Positions 1-9,696 of a stretch of DNA of 64,000 nucleotides are shown here, piece by piece (position 1 is the stretch's first letter; each line of letters opens with the position of its first letter). The translations under genes were made by a program, and so were the position numbers. The notes beneath the pieces are model-generated. The model saw only the letters and a list, made by a program, of their open reading frames with translations. It was not told the DNA's origin and did not search any database. Origin of the DNA: Sediminibacterium sp. Gen4 (GTDB lineage Bacteria; Bacteroidota; Bacteroidia; Chitinophagales; Chitinophagaceae); the NCBI GenBank assembly GCA_013391385.1, contig JACBFI010000010.1, forward strand, positions 37,686 to 101,685, given 5' to 3'.

Positions 1-595
1 TCAGATCAAAGCTCAGATTGAGAATACCACTTCTGATTACGATCGTGAAAAATTACAAGAGCGTTTGGCAAAACTGAGTGGTGGTGTAGCGGTATTGTAC
101 GTAGGTGCTGCTACTGAAGTTGAAATGAAAGAGAAGAAAGACCGTGTAGATGATGCATTACATGCTACTCGCGCTGCTGTGGAAGAAGGTATTGTTCCAG
201 GTGGTGGTGTTGCTTATATCCGTTCAGTAGAAGCATTGGAAAAACTGAAAGGCGCTAACGAAGATGAGCAAACCGGTATCCAGATCGTGAAAAGAGCGAT
301 TGAAGAGCCACTGCGTCAGATCGTTGCTAACAGCGGTATCGAAGGTTCAATCGTAGTACAGAAAATCAAAGAAGGTAAAGCAGACTTTGGTTTCAATGCT
401 CGCACTGAAGTATTCGAAAACCTCCTGAAAGCAGGTGTTATTGATCCAACAAAGGTTAGCCGTGTAGCATTGGAAAATGCAGCTTCTATTGCAGCGATGC
501 TGTTGACCACAGAATGTGTGATCGCAGATAAGCCAAAGCCTGAAGCACCACATAGCCATGCAGGTGCACCTGATATGGGTGGTATGGGTTATTAA
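1..595 (+). CDS. groL: Chaperonin GroEL, C-terminal part (gene begins before the window)
   Basis: This is the 60-kDa ATP-driven cytosolic folding chamber, which works with GroES. The reading frame is open from base 2, so only about the last 197 residues are present. Visible are the GroEL segments [32 protein letters not shown] and [14 protein letters not shown], which belong to the end of the apical domain and to the C-terminal intermediate and equatorial domains. The tail ends PDMGGMGY, a shorter Gly/Met tail than the GGM repeats of E. coli. A strong terminator follows at once, so groL ends its transcript. Identity is certain; the truncation is only the window edge. Confidence 0.97.
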   Translation, partial: QIKAQIENTTSDYDREKLQERLAKLSGGVAVLYVGAATEVEMKEKKDRVDDALHATRAAVEEGIVPGGGVAYIRSVEALEKLKGANEDEQTGIQIVKRAIEEPLRQIVANSGIEGSIVVQKIKEGKADFGFNARTEVFENLLKAGVIDPTKVSRVALENAASIAAMLLTTECVIADKPKPEAPHSHAGAPDMGGMGY

Positions 596-626
596 TCAAT
601 TAGCGCGAAAGCGTAAGAATACAGGT

Positions 627-655
627 CCCCGTTCGATTTCGAGCGGGGATTTTTT
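627..655 (+). terminator. Rho-independent terminator after groL
   Basis: A 10-bp stem (positions 627-636 with 639-648, CCCCG at its base, one G.U pair) has a two-base loop and is followed by a run of T at 650-655. It lies 32 bp after the groL stop. Its T-run touches the stop of the convergent YhhN gene, so it may be shared. Confidence 0.85.
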
Positions 656-1340
656 ATGATTGGATGTCTTTACTAACCAATGCCACTCCCCTTGCCAATA
701 AATATTGAGCTGATCCATACGTCAACATCACAGCAACATATAAGTTGTGGTATAAAAAGTGAAAGCGATTCAATACTAAAATGGTATTCGATAGTATAAA
801 CACCAGTATCCCAATGAAGAAATACCATCCCGTTTTATGTAATTGCGGATGTTGGGTGGTATTCATCGCTAAAGCAGCTGTAATCGCTACAAACACCATA
901 TAGATCAAAACAGGCAGTTGGAACTGTTTCAATTTCTCGCCCAGGAATCCGTACACAAAATAGCCGATCACACTGAGAACCAATACAACCAATAAAGGTC
1001 TCATCAATTGACGCAGGTATATCTTCTGTAATTGCAAAAAGAAGATACATAAGAAGAACAGATTCACGATATAAGAAATCATACCCGGTAAAAAGAGAAG
1101 ATCATTGATGATGACAAGTAACATATCACCGATGAATGCAAATAAGATAGCAACTAAGTAAAAAAAGTTAATCCCCACCAATACCTCTTCTTTCCTTCTG
1201 GTAAACAGATAGACCAATAATGACGGTATCAGTAATAACTTACTAATGCCTACAAATGGAAGATGTAAAACATGAAATAAGCAATGAATAAAAAGTATGA
1301 CCCAGAATACAATTAGAATGTTTCTCCGTATCCACTCCAT
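654..1340 (-). CDS. YhhN family membrane protein (TMEM86/lysoplasmalogenase-like), copy 1
   Basis: This 228-residue polytopic membrane protein has about seven or eight hydrophobic segments. The pattern fits the YhhN family: a GD pair after the third segment (FAFIGDMLL), the IYMVFVAITAALA helix, and the ending LTYGSAQYLLARG. Animal TMEM86 members hydrolyse the vinyl ether of lysoplasmalogen, but the substrate of bacterial members is uncertain. It lies 47 bp downstream of a second YhhN gene with the same layout, which suggests tandem duplication. It is the last gene of an operon read leftward from the RmlD-like gene. Confidence 0.75.
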   Translation of the reverse strand: MEWIRRNILIVFWVILFIHCLFHVLHLPFVGISKLLLIPSLLVYLFTRRKEEVLVGINFFYLVAILFAFIGDMLLVIINDLLFLPGMISYIVNLFFLCIFFLQLQKIYLRQLMRPLLVVLVLSVIGYFVYGFLGEKLKQFQLPVLIYMVFVAITAALAMNTTQHPQLHKTGWYFFIGILVFILSNTILVLNRFHFLYHNLYVAVMLTYGSAQYLLARGVALVSKDIQS

Positions 1341-1387
1341 AAATCAAGATTAAAGCTATAATAGCAATCTAATCCATTCTGATCAAA

Positions 1388-2065
1388 TTATTCTGAGAAC
1401 TCAGCTGTTTTTTGAAAACCTCTGGTAATAAAGAACTGTGCCAATCCATACGTTAGCATCACCAATACCTCAATAACGATATGTTGCATCTTAAACATAT
1501 TCACGGCAAGCAACGCATCACTGAGAACAAATAAAAGCGCTCCGGGTATAAAAGTATAAAGTGAAAGTGTTTGAATTTTTACATTGGTACGTGTATGAAT
1601 GGCCAATGATGCCATGAGGCTGATAAAGACCATATACAGCAGTATCGGTAATAAATAGCTTCCTAAGTCATCTTTCAAGTAAAAAAATACCAATAAACCG
1701 AACAACAATAGCCCCAAAAGCGGAAATACAAAATAGGAACGGTCTTTAGGTGTTACCTGCTTAATCTTGAGAAACGTAAAGCTGTAACAAACATGTGTCA
1801 TTACAAATGCGATCATACCCGAAAGGAAAAAGGCAGGCTCATCACCCAATAATAAGATATCTCCTATCCAAGAGAACAGTAAAGCGATCAAGGGTAGATA
1901 ACCCAGTACACGAAGTGATCGATTGATCAATAAATGAATCATGAGTAAAGGAACCAATATTATTTTGGTAGTATTCCTTATCTGTGTCATTTCTACTTGT
2001 ATGCTAAGACAATGCATTAACAATACCAACAGAAAGATCACCAATAACATTTTCCTTTTACTCAT
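1388..2065 (-). CDS. YhhN family membrane protein, copy 2
   Basis: This 225-residue multi-spanning inner-membrane protein has the same features as its neighbour at 654-1340: the GD pair in FSWIGDILL, ILLYMVFISLMASLA, and a LTYGLAQFFITRG ending. The start overlaps the stop of the upstream reductase gene by four bases (ATGA), so the two are probably coupled in translation. Catalytic role is inferred from the family only. The two copies have diverged strongly, so the duplication is not recent. Confidence 0.75.
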   Translation of the reverse strand: MSKRKMLLVIFLLVLLMHCLSIQVEMTQIRNTTKIILVPLLMIHLLINRSLRVLGYLPLIALLFSWIGDILLLGDEPAFFLSGMIAFVMTHVCYSFTFLKIKQVTPKDRSYFVFPLLGLLLFGLLVFFYLKDDLGSYLLPILLYMVFISLMASLAIHTRTNVKIQTLSLYTFIPGALLFVLSDALLAVNMFKMQHIVIEVLVMLTYGLAQFFITRGFQKTAEFSE

Positions 2066-2955
2066 GCTAAATCTTTTTTAAAACTCAATTGAACCGCATC
2101 TTCAAAGCGATGTGGCGTATAATTTAATTCACGAATAGCTTTATCAATGTATAACCCAGATCTTTTGGCCCTCCTCACCGGCTCCGGAAATGTATCCGAT
2201 GTTACCGGTTCAATCAGCTCAGTATCCAAATCTAAGACCTTTGCAACAGTTATCGCCATATCATAAGGTGATAAAATATCTTTTCCAGCTATATGATATA
2301 TGCCTGTTTTTTTAAAGGTAAGAATAGTAGTGATAGCATCGCAAAGGTCTTGTACATAAGTAGGTGTTCTTTGCTGATCGGTTACTATTTTTATTTTTTC
2401 TCCATTCAACAATTTTTGTTGTACCCATTGAATAAAAGAAGGTCTGCCCAAGGGTAACAGAGAGCCGTAAATAAACACAGGTCGAACAATAGAAGCCGTA
2501 AGTTCTGACTGAAGAATCAATTTTTCAGCCATCAATTTACTTTCTCCATAAAAATTCAAAGGTGAAGCTGTGTCGTCTTCCCGATGCGGGCCATTCTCAC
2601 CAAAAATAAAATCTGTAGACAAATGAATAAAGTGTACCGGAAAATGGCGACTTGCTTCTAATAGATAACGCGTTACTTCTACATTGTTTTTTATGCATTC
2701 GTCACGATGCATTTCACAAATATCCGGTTTACTCATGGCTGCGGTATGAATCACCACATCGGGCGCAACTTGTTCAAATATCTTCAAAAGTGAACGAACG
2801 CTCGTTAGTTCAATGGGGTGGTATAGCAAATTATCCAATGACGGTAATCGGCATTCTCCTCTTCCCAAAGCATGTACCTCAAACCCTTTCTGAACAAGGG
2901 ATAGACAAAGATGCATACCCGTAAATCCATTGGCACCGGTGATCATGATTTTCAT
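2062..2955 (-). CDS. RmlD-like NAD(P)-dependent sugar-nucleotide reductase/epimerase
   Basis: An extended short-chain dehydrogenase of 297 residues. The N-terminal GANGFTGMHL is the GxxGxxG Rossmann loop. STDFIFGENGPH and FYGESK give the Ser/Thr and Tyr-xxx-Lys catalytic residues. The RmlD-type C-terminal half contains RPVFIYGSLLP and TYVQDLCDAI. RmlD makes dTDP-L-rhamnose from dTDP-4-dehydrorhamnose, but no other rhamnose genes are nearby, so substrate and cofactor are open. It is the first gene of a leftward operon with two YhhN genes. The ATG at 2955 gives the Rossmann strand MKIMITG directly. Confidence 0.8.
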   Translation of the reverse strand: MKIMITGANGFTGMHLCLSLVQKGFEVHALGRGECRLPSLDNLLYHPIELTSVRSLLKIFEQVAPDVVIHTAAMSKPDICEMHRDECIKNNVEVTRYLLEASRHFPVHFIHLSTDFIFGENGPHREDDTASPLNFYGESKLMAEKLILQSELTASIVRPVFIYGSLLPLGRPSFIQWVQQKLLNGEKIKIVTDQQRTPTYVQDLCDAITTILTFKKTGIYHIAGKDILSPYDMAITVAKVLDLDTELIEPVTSDTFPEPVRRAKRSGLYIDKAIRELNYTPHRFEDAVQLSFKKDLA

Positions 2956-3013
2956 GTGACAAGATTACTAAAATGTAATTAGATATACGGATGGTCAATT
3001 AGCCTCAAATGCT

Positions 3014-3021
3014 TATTTTTG
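3014..3021 (+). promoter_or_regulatory. Possible -7 element of the pfkA promoter
   Basis: TATTTTTG fits the Bacteroidota -7 consensus TAnnTTTG and lies 83 bp before the pfkA start. No TTG lies at the expected distance upstream, so this is a weak call. Confidence 0.3.
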
Positions 3022-3104
3022 AGACTCTGTGTAATTGATACACAATTTGTATGTAATTGTATGTCAATAACATCTAACGCTAAACGTCGAACTGCTAAAA
3101 CAAA

Positions 3105-4091
3105 ATGGCTGAAAAAAAAGTAACCAAGATCGGTGTTCTGACTTCGGGGGGCGATTCTCCGGGTATGAACGCTGCAATAAGGGCTGTTGTAAGAACGGGT
3201 ATCTATCATGGCATGGAAGTATATGGTATCATGAGAGGGTATAGTGGCATGATTGAAGATGATATATTCCAAATGGACTCACGCTCTGTTGCGAATATCA
3301 TTCAGCGTGGTGGAACCATTCTCAAAACTGCCAGAAGTAAGGAATTCTTTGAGAAAGAAGGTCGTCAAAAAGCCTATGAGAACTTGAAAAAAAGAGGGAT
3401 CGATGGCTTGGTGATCATTGGAGGAGATGGCAGCTTCAGAGGTGCTCAGAAATTCAGCAATGAATTTGACATTCCTTGTATTGGTCTCCCCGGCACTATC
3501 GACAAAGACATAGCCGGCAGTGATTTTACCATTGGTTTTGATACAGCCGTAAACACCGCCGTAGAGGCCATCGATAAAATTCGAGATACTGCTGATGCAC
3601 ATGATCGTCTTTTTATTGTGGAAGTAATGGGTAGAGATGCCGGTTATATTGCTTTACACAGTGGTATTGCCACCGGCGCTGAAAATATTCTGATTCCCGA
3701 GACCAAAACAGATATCAACGAATTGATCGCTTCTTTATCAGAAAAAGAGAAAAGAAAAAAACTTGTCAATCTAATCGTTGTTGCAGAAGGCGATGATTTT
3801 GGAGGCGGTAATGAAGTGGCGGCTGTGATTAAGGAGCGACTACCCAATGCGGATACCCGTGTTTGTATTTTGGGTCATATTCAACGCGGCGGTTCTCCTA
3901 CTTGCTTAGACAGATTGATCGCCAGCAGAATGGGTTATCATGCAGTTGAAAGTCTGATCTTAGGTCGTTACAATGTGATGGTGGGGATTCTCAACAATAA
4001 AATGAATTATATACCACTCGACAACGCAATCAAAGCAAAGCAAAAAATATCCGAAGACTGGTTAAAGATCGTCAAGATACTAGCCAGTTAA
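3105..4091 (+). CDS. pfkA: ATP-dependent 6-phosphofructokinase
   Basis: Phosphorylates fructose 6-phosphate to fructose 1,6-bisphosphate in cytosolic glycolysis. At 328 residues it has the length of bacterial PFK-A. GVLTSGGDSPGMNAAIRAVV is the ATP-binding start, GGDGSFRGA has the Gly of ATP-type rather than PPi-type enzymes, and VEVMGRDAGYIAL and LGHIQRGGSPTCLDR bind sugar phosphate. The catalytic loop reads PGTIDKDI where E. coli has PGTIDNDI, so Lys replaces Asn next to the catalytic Asp. pyk follows 59 bp downstream in the same direction, pairing two control enzymes of glycolysis. Identity is firm. Confidence 0.95.
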   Translation: MAEKKVTKIGVLTSGGDSPGMNAAIRAVVRTGIYHGMEVYGIMRGYSGMIEDDIFQMDSRSVANIIQRGGTILKTARSKEFFEKEGRQKAYENLKKRGIDGLVIIGGDGSFRGAQKFSNEFDIPCIGLPGTIDKDIAGSDFTIGFDTAVNTAVEAIDKIRDTADAHDRLFIVEVMGRDAGYIALHSGIATGAENILIPETKTDINELIASLSEKEKRKKLVNLIVVAEGDDFGGGNEVAAVIKERLPNADTRVCILGHIQRGGSPTCLDRLIASRMGYHAVESLILGRYNVMVGILNNKMNYIPLDNAIKAKQKISEDWLKIVKILAS

Positions 4092-4150
4092 CAAGTAGCC
4101 CTATACTTGCGGATGTGTACAGATCTTAAACTCAAAACACAGTCAAACAG

Positions 4151-5641
4151 ATGTCAAAGAATCTCGAAAAGTACCTCCACAAAAACATGGACAAAGAAGC
4201 CGGTCTCGCTCACGTGAACCACAAGACCAAGATCGTGGCGACTGTTGGTCCGGCCTGCGACAGCTATGAACAGTTATTGGAACTGGTCAAAGCCGGTGTC
4301 AATGTTTTTCGTTTGAACTTCTCTCATGGTAGTCATGAAGACAAACAAAGAATCATTGAACACATTCGTAACATCAATAAAACCCAACCTTACAATATCT
4401 CTATTTTAGGTGATCTGCAAGGTCCGAAACTCCGTGTAGGTGAAATAGAGAACAATGCACTCGAAGTAAAAGTGGGCGATATTCTCACTTTTACCAATGA
4501 GAAATGTATTGGGAACCTCGAGAAAATTTACGTTTCATACCCCAATCTTGCAGGTGACGTAACTGTTGGAAACATCATTTTGATTGATGATGGGAAATTG
4601 GAAGTAAAAGTTGTGAATATTGAGAAAAATGGAGATGTAAAAGTAGTAGTGACTTTAGGCGGTATTCTCTCTTCCAAAAAAGGAATCAACCTACCCGATA
4701 CCAAAATCTCTTTACCTGCATTGACAGAAAAAGACCTCATTGATCTTGATTTCATCATCGAACAACAATTAGACTGGGTAGCACTGAGTTTTGTACGTAG
4801 TGTAAAAGATATTGTGATCTTAAGAAGTAAGTTGACGGAGAAGAAAAGCAAGACCAAGATCATTGCCAAGATTGAAAAACCGGAAGCATTGGTGAACATT
4901 CGCGATATCATTATTGAAAGTGATGGCATCATGGTAGCACGTGGTGATTTGGGTGTAGAACTTCCGGTTGAACAAATTCCTTTGATACAGAAAGAACTGA
5001 TTCGTAAGTGTATTCACAGAGCTAAGCCGGTAATTGTGGCTACACAGATGATGGAAAGCATGATCGACAGAGTAAAACCGAATAGAAGTGAAATCACCGA
5101 TGTAGCAAATGCTGTTTTGGAAGGCGCAGATGCAGTGATGCTCAGCGGTGAAACTGCAGCAGGTAATCACCCGGCATTGGTGGTGGAGACCATGCGTAAA
5201 ATCATTCTGGAAGTAGAGAAAAAAGAATACCGTTACAATCGTTCAGAAGACTTGAAACCGCAACCACACTCTCCTTCTTTTCACAGTGATGCGATATGCT
5301 ATAACGCATGTAAAATATCAGAAGATGTATCTGCTCAAGCATTGGTAGGCATGACCCAAAGTGGTTATACTGCATTTATGCTCAGCAGCTATCGTCCTTC
5401 TTCCCCACTCTATATCTTCACCAAAGAAAAATCATTGGTGAATCAATTGAGTCTGAGCTGGGGTGTTCGTGCTTTTTATTATGCGGAAGAAGACAGCTTA
5501 GATGATATCATCTTTGACCAGATCAATATTTTGAAAGAGAGAGGTTTTTTACGACCTGGAGATTTTATAGTGAATACCGGAAGTACACCTGTTGAGCAGC
5601 ATCTTCCTACCAATGTCATTAAGTTGACCAAAGTGGTATAA
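4151..5641 (+). CDS. pyk: Pyruvate kinase
   Basis: Makes pyruvate and ATP from phosphoenolpyruvate and ADP. The 496-residue product starts with about 25 extra residues before TKIVATVGPACDSYEQL. The family sequence follows in order: FRLNFSHGSHE, LQGPKLRVGE, the B domain, AKIEKPEALVNI with the catalytic Lys, DGIMVARGDLGVELP, ATQMMESMI, and DVANAVLEGADAVMLSGETA. The C-terminal domain carries the usual regulatory fold. It is co-directional with pfkA and a terminator lies 30 bp after its stop. Confidence 0.96.
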   Translation: MSKNLEKYLHKNMDKEAGLAHVNHKTKIVATVGPACDSYEQLLELVKAGVNVFRLNFSHGSHEDKQRIIEHIRNINKTQPYNISILGDLQGPKLRVGEIENNALEVKVGDILTFTNEKCIGNLEKIYVSYPNLAGDVTVGNIILIDDGKLEVKVVNIEKNGDVKVVVTLGGILSSKKGINLPDTKISLPALTEKDLIDLDFIIEQQLDWVALSFVRSVKDIVILRSKLTEKKSKTKIIAKIEKPEALVNIRDIIIESDGIMVARGDLGVELPVEQIPLIQKELIRKCIHRAKPVIVATQMMESMIDRVKPNRSEITDVANAVLEGADAVMLSGETAAGNHPALVVETMRKIILEVEKKEYRYNRSEDLKPQPHSPSFHSDAICYNACKISEDVSAQALVGMTQSGYTAFMLSSYRPSSPLYIFTKEKSLVNQLSLSWGVRAFYYAEEDSLDDIIFDQINILKERGFLRPGDFIVNTGSTPVEQHLPTNVIKLTKVV

Positions 5642-5670
5642 CCTATTTCAAATCATTTTATTTACAGTGA

Positions 5671-5698
5671 AAAGATTCCTCAACGGGAATCTTTTTTT
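5671..5698 (+). terminator. Rho-independent terminator after pyk
   Basis: The arms AAAGATTCC (5671-5679) and GGAATCTTT (5686-5694) form a perfect 9-bp stem with a six-base loop. A T-run follows to 5698. Confidence 0.85.
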
Positions 5699-5730
5699 AT
5701 ATTGTAGGTTATAAAATATTCACTGCTGCC

Positions 5731-7581
5731 ATGAAGAAAATACTTATACTATTATTGATATGGATCCCCGTTGTAGGCTTTGCACAACAAAACGATTCTA
5801 CATGGATCGTGAACAACTATACCAAAAAGGAAATCTATATCACCATGCGTGATGGTATTAAGTTGTTCACCACCGTTTATATGCCCAAAGATCTTTCAGA
5901 AAAACATCCAATTCTGTTAACGAGAACACCCTATTCCTGCGCCCCATACGGAGAAGATAAATTTTCAGCATTCTGGAATAGTCCACGAACTTACTTCATG
6001 AAAGAAAACTACATCTATGTACAACAAGATGTAAGGGGAAGGTGGATGAGTGGGGGGATATTTGAAGATATTCGTCCATACAATCCCAATAAAAAAGGTA
6101 CTGAAACAGACGAAGCCAGTGATACTTACGATACCATTGATTGGTTGGTGAAAAATCTGCAAAACAACAATGGCAATGTGGGTGTATTTGGTATATCCTA
6201 TCCGGGTTTCTATTCCACGATGGCAGCGCTGAGTAATCACCCCGCATTGAAAGCGGTTAGTCCGCAAGCTCCCGTAACAGAATGGTTTTTGGGTGATGAT
6301 TTTCACCACAATGGTGCTTTTATGTTGATGGATGGATTTGCCTTTTATTCAGGATTTGGTAAACCCAGACCTACACCCACTACTATTGGGGCAAAAGGAT
6401 TTGATTTTCCTACCAAAGACAATTATGCTTTCTATTTAAGAACAGGTGCACTCACCAATTTCACCAAATTGATGGGCGACAGTATCAAATTCTGGAAAGA
6501 CCTGATGAGTCATCCGAATTATGATGCCTGGTGGAAAGCCAGGGATGCACGTGCAAATGTGCAACTCATTTCGCCCAATATCGCCACATTGGTGGTGGGA
6601 GGATTATACGATGCAGAAGACTGTTATGGTGCATGGAATCTGTATAAAGCCATTGAAAAGAAGACCAAGAATAACAATAAAATTGTGATGGGGCCTTGGT
6701 ACCACGGACAATGGGCAAGATCTGACGGCTCTTTTTTGGGGAATGTTCAATGGGGAAGTAATACAACAGAATGGTATGGTAAGAATGTTGAGCTTCCTTT
6801 CTTTAACTACTATTTGAAACAAAAAGGAAACATCGATCAATTACAGGAAGCCACCATTTTTTTCTCCGGTGCTAATGAGTGGAAACACTTACCTAAATGG
6901 CCTGTAGATGAAGTTAAATATGAAAGTTATGCCTTACGCAAAGGAGGATATTTATCGAAAATTGTTCCTTTGATTGCTCCGTTAAGCAGCTGGGAAGAAT
7001 ATACCAGTGATCCTGCAAAGCCTGTTCCCTATACAGAAGATATTCACTTTGGCAGGACACGTGAATACATGACGGATGATCAGCGTTTTGCAGCCAGAAG
7101 ACCTGATGTATTGGTGTTTCAAACTGAACCACTTGAAAATGATCTCACACTGGCAGGTCCGATAACAGCAGATCTGATGGTGGCTATTACTGGTACTGAT
7201 GCGGATTTTGTGGTAAAACTCATTGACGTGTTTCCCGACAATTTCACTTATGAAAAAGACAATGGATATGTCATGAATGGATACCAAATGCTGGTCAGAG
7301 GTGAAGTGATGCGAGGCAAATTCAGGAACAGTTTTGAAAAACCAGAACCATTTGTTCCCAATAAATCCACCCGTGTAAAATATGAATTACCGGACGTGGC
7401 ACACACATTCAAAAAAGGACATCGCCTGATGATTCAAGTCCAAAGCAGTTGGTTCCCTTTGGTAGATCGAAATCCACAACAATTCATGGACATCTACCAG
7501 GCCAAGGACAGTGATTTTAAAAAGGCAACCATACGGATCTATCATAACGATTCAAAAATCATTTTACCTATTTTAAAATAA
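5731..7581 (+). CDS. Exported CocE/NonD-type hydrolase (X-Pro dipeptidyl-peptidase S15 family)
   Basis: A 616-residue secreted or periplasmic serine hydrolase. Residues 1-19 form a signal peptide (Lys-Lys, a Leu/Ile core, then GFAQ). The alpha/beta-hydrolase domain has the oxyanion-side segment LLTRTPYS near residue 62 and the nucleophile elbow GISYPGF with Ser156. VVGGLYDAED and MGPWYHG probably supply the acid and the catalytic His. A C-terminal jelly roll typical of CocE/S15 enzymes runs from about residue 420. Members cleave X-Pro peptides, cocaine esters or glutaryl-amides, and the substrate here cannot be told. It stands alone between two terminator-bounded units. Confidence 0.85.
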   Translation: MKKILILLLIWIPVVGFAQQNDSTWIVNNYTKKEIYITMRDGIKLFTTVYMPKDLSEKHPILLTRTPYSCAPYGEDKFSAFWNSPRTYFMKENYIYVQQDVRGRWMSGGIFEDIRPYNPNKKGTETDEASDTYDTIDWLVKNLQNNNGNVGVFGISYPGFYSTMAALSNHPALKAVSPQAPVTEWFLGDDFHHNGAFMLMDGFAFYSGFGKPRPTPTTIGAKGFDFPTKDNYAFYLRTGALTNFTKLMGDSIKFWKDLMSHPNYDAWWKARDARANVQLISPNIATLVVGGLYDAEDCYGAWNLYKAIEKKTKNNNKIVMGPWYHGQWARSDGSFLGNVQWGSNTTEWYGKNVELPFFNYYLKQKGNIDQLQEATIFFSGANEWKHLPKWPVDEVKYESYALRKGGYLSKIVPLIAPLSSWEEYTSDPAKPVPYTEDIHFGRTREYMTDDQRFAARRPDVLVFQTEPLENDLTLAGPITADLMVAITGTDADFVVKLIDVFPDNFTYEKDNGYVMNGYQMLVRGEVMRGKFRNSFEKPEPFVPNKSTRVKYELPDVAHTFKKGHRLMIQVQSSWFPLVDRNPQQFMDIYQAKDSDFKKATIRIYHNDSKIILPILK

Positions 7582-7729
7582 TTAGCTATCATCAATTACT
7601 CATCAGAAAAGATCCGATAATTGCACAAAATGGCTCTACAATGAGCATATAACTAAATAATAACGCTAAAAATATGCAGGTTTTTGCGTTTTTAGAATTA
7701 TCGGTGTATTTTCGTCTAACTCAAATTTT

Positions 7730-9637
7730 ATGTCAGCCATGGTTGATTCTTTTGAAAAAATACCTGTCAAAATCCACACTAGTTCGAAGGAAGGTTCTAA
7801 GTATGTAGCTACAGAAATTGCCCGACTGATTCGTGAAAAACAGCAAGCCGGACAGAAATGTGTATTAGGATTGGCTACCGGTTCTACTCCTATTAGCCTG
7901 TATGCAGAACTGGTAAGGATGCACAAACAAGATGGGTTAAGTTTTGCGAATGTGATTACATTCAATTTGGATGAATACTATCCAATCGAAAAAGACGCTT
8001 TTCAAAGTTATTGGAGTTTCATGCACAGACACCTGTTCAGCCATGTTGATATTGCTCCGGAAAATATTCACCTACCGAACGGATTATGGCCAAAAGAAGA
8101 GATCAAAAAATATTGTGCGGAGTATGACCAAATGATTGAAGATGCAGGTGGTATTGATCTGCAAATACTGGGAATTGGTAACAATGGACATATTGGTTTT
8201 AATGAACCGGGGTCCAGTATTTTTTCAAAAACAAGACTGGTTAATTTAGATAACAGTACGCGTATTGCCAATGCGTACGAGTTTCAGAATATTTCTAAAG
8301 TGCCCCGACTAGCAGTCACCATGGGCATTAGCACCATCCTCAAAGCGAAAAGAATTTTGTTGATGGGATGGGGCATGAAAGGAAAGATCATTGCCCGTTC
8401 TGTGGAAGGTGATGTTACAGAACAAGTACCGGCAAGTATTCTGCAACAGCATCCGGATTGCACGTTCGTTATCGATGAAGCTGCATCTACAGAGTTAACT
8501 AGAATTAAGTCTCCGTGGCTTACCGGTGAATGTGAATGGACACCCAAAATGATCAAAAGAGCGGTGATTCATCTGGCATTGAAACTCAATAAATCTGTAC
8601 TCAGTCTCACAGAGCATGATTACAATGAAAATGGTTTATCTGATCTTATCGTTGAGAAAGGAGAAGCTTATGAAGTAAATCTGCAGGTGTTTTACATGTT
8701 GCGTGATAGCTTAACCGGATGGCCGGGTGGAAAAGCCAATGCAGTGATTCCTGCACATCCGGAAAGAAGCACACCTTACCCTAAAAAATGTTTGATCTTC
8801 TCTCCTCACCCAGATGATGATATTATCAGTATGGGTGGAACATTTATGCGTTTGCATGATCAGGGGCATGAAGTACATGTGGCTTATCAAACCAGTGGTA
8901 ATATTGCTGTAGCGGATGAGTTTGTTACCCGTTTTATCGATTTTGCTGTTGGATTTGAAGACATGTTTGGTATTGATAACCAAAAAAGTCAGGATATTTT
9001 GCAAGCAGCGAGAAGTTTCATTGCATCCAAACAAAAGAACCAACGAGATACTGCTGAAATACGCGCTATTAAAGGATTGATTCGACGCTGTGAAGCCAAA
9101 GCCACCTGCCGATATGTTGGGTTGACAGATGATCGTTGTCACTTTATGAACCTGCCTTTTTATGAAACGGGAACCGTAGAAAAGAATCCGATGGGAGAAG
9201 CTGACATTCAAATTACGATGGAGCTCCTCAAGAAAATTCAACCACAACAAATCTACTGCGCAGGTGATCTTGCTGATCCACATGGCACACATAAGGTTTG
9301 CCTTGATATCATTTTTGAAAGTTTACGCAGATTAAAAGAAGCTGGAGAACCTTGGATCAAAGATTGTTGGGTATGGTTATACAAAGGCGCATGGCAGGAA
9401 TGGGATATTGCGGAAATTGAAATGGCCATACCGATGAGTCCTGATCAGGTGATGAAAAAGAGATTCGGCATTTTCATCCATCAGTCACAGAAAGATATGG
9501 TACCCTTCCAGGGCAGTGATAGCCGGGAATTCTGGCAAAGAGCTGAAGACCGGAATGCTAATACAGCCAATTTATATGCAGCTTTGGGAATGACCAAATA
9601 CGCAGCGATGGAAGCTTTCGTACGCTGGCATTACTAA
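7730..9637 (+). CDS. nagB: Glucosamine-6-phosphate deaminase fused to a PIG-L/LmbE deacetylase-like domain
   Basis: Residues 1 to about 265 are NagB: LGLATGSTPISLY, FNLDEYYPI near residue 80 and GIGNNGHIGFNEPGS near 148-162. NagB turns glucosamine 6-phosphate into fructose 6-phosphate plus ammonia. Residues from about 345 to 560 are a PIG-L domain, with the zinc-binding PHPDDD near residue 360 and HGTH near 517. These domains usually remove N-acetyl groups from GlcNAc derivatives. The fusion therefore suggests deacetylation and deamination in one chain, though the PIG-L substrate is not proven. NagB enzymes alone are about 260 residues; this doubled form is known from Bacteroidota. No amino-sugar transport genes are adjacent. 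Confidence 0.92.
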   Translation: MSAMVDSFEKIPVKIHTSSKEGSKYVATEIARLIREKQQAGQKCVLGLATGSTPISLYAELVRMHKQDGLSFANVITFNLDEYYPIEKDAFQSYWSFMHRHLFSHVDIAPENIHLPNGLWPKEEIKKYCAEYDQMIEDAGGIDLQILGIGNNGHIGFNEPGSSIFSKTRLVNLDNSTRIANAYEFQNISKVPRLAVTMGISTILKAKRILLMGWGMKGKIIARSVEGDVTEQVPASILQQHPDCTFVIDEAASTELTRIKSPWLTGECEWTPKMIKRAVIHLALKLNKSVLSLTEHDYNENGLSDLIVEKGEAYEVNLQVFYMLRDSLTGWPGGKANAVIPAHPERSTPYPKKCLIFSPHPDDDIISMGGTFMRLHDQGHEVHVAYQTSGNIAVADEFVTRFIDFAVGFEDMFGIDNQKSQDILQAARSFIASKQKNQRDTAEIRAIKGLIRRCEAKATCRYVGLTDDRCHFMNLPFYETGTVEKNPMGEADIQITMELLKKIQPQQIYCAGDLADPHGTHKVCLDIIFESLRRLKEAGEPWIKDCWVWLYKGAWQEWDIAEIEMAIPMSPDQVMKKRFGIFIHQSQKDMVPFQGSDSREFWQRAEDRNANTANLYAALGMTKYAAMEAFVRWHY

Positions 9638-9696
9638 GCTTACCGCTGAAAGAAAAGTCGGGCGTAAATCCGTTGCATTGCTTTTATATTTGCGGC

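Noticed and set aside
8150-8200. NagB active-site loop GNNGH taken as a damaged catalytic site (E. coli has GNDGH)
   Set aside because: Asn at this place is, from memory, usual in many NagB proteins of other phyla, so it is not evidence of inactivity.
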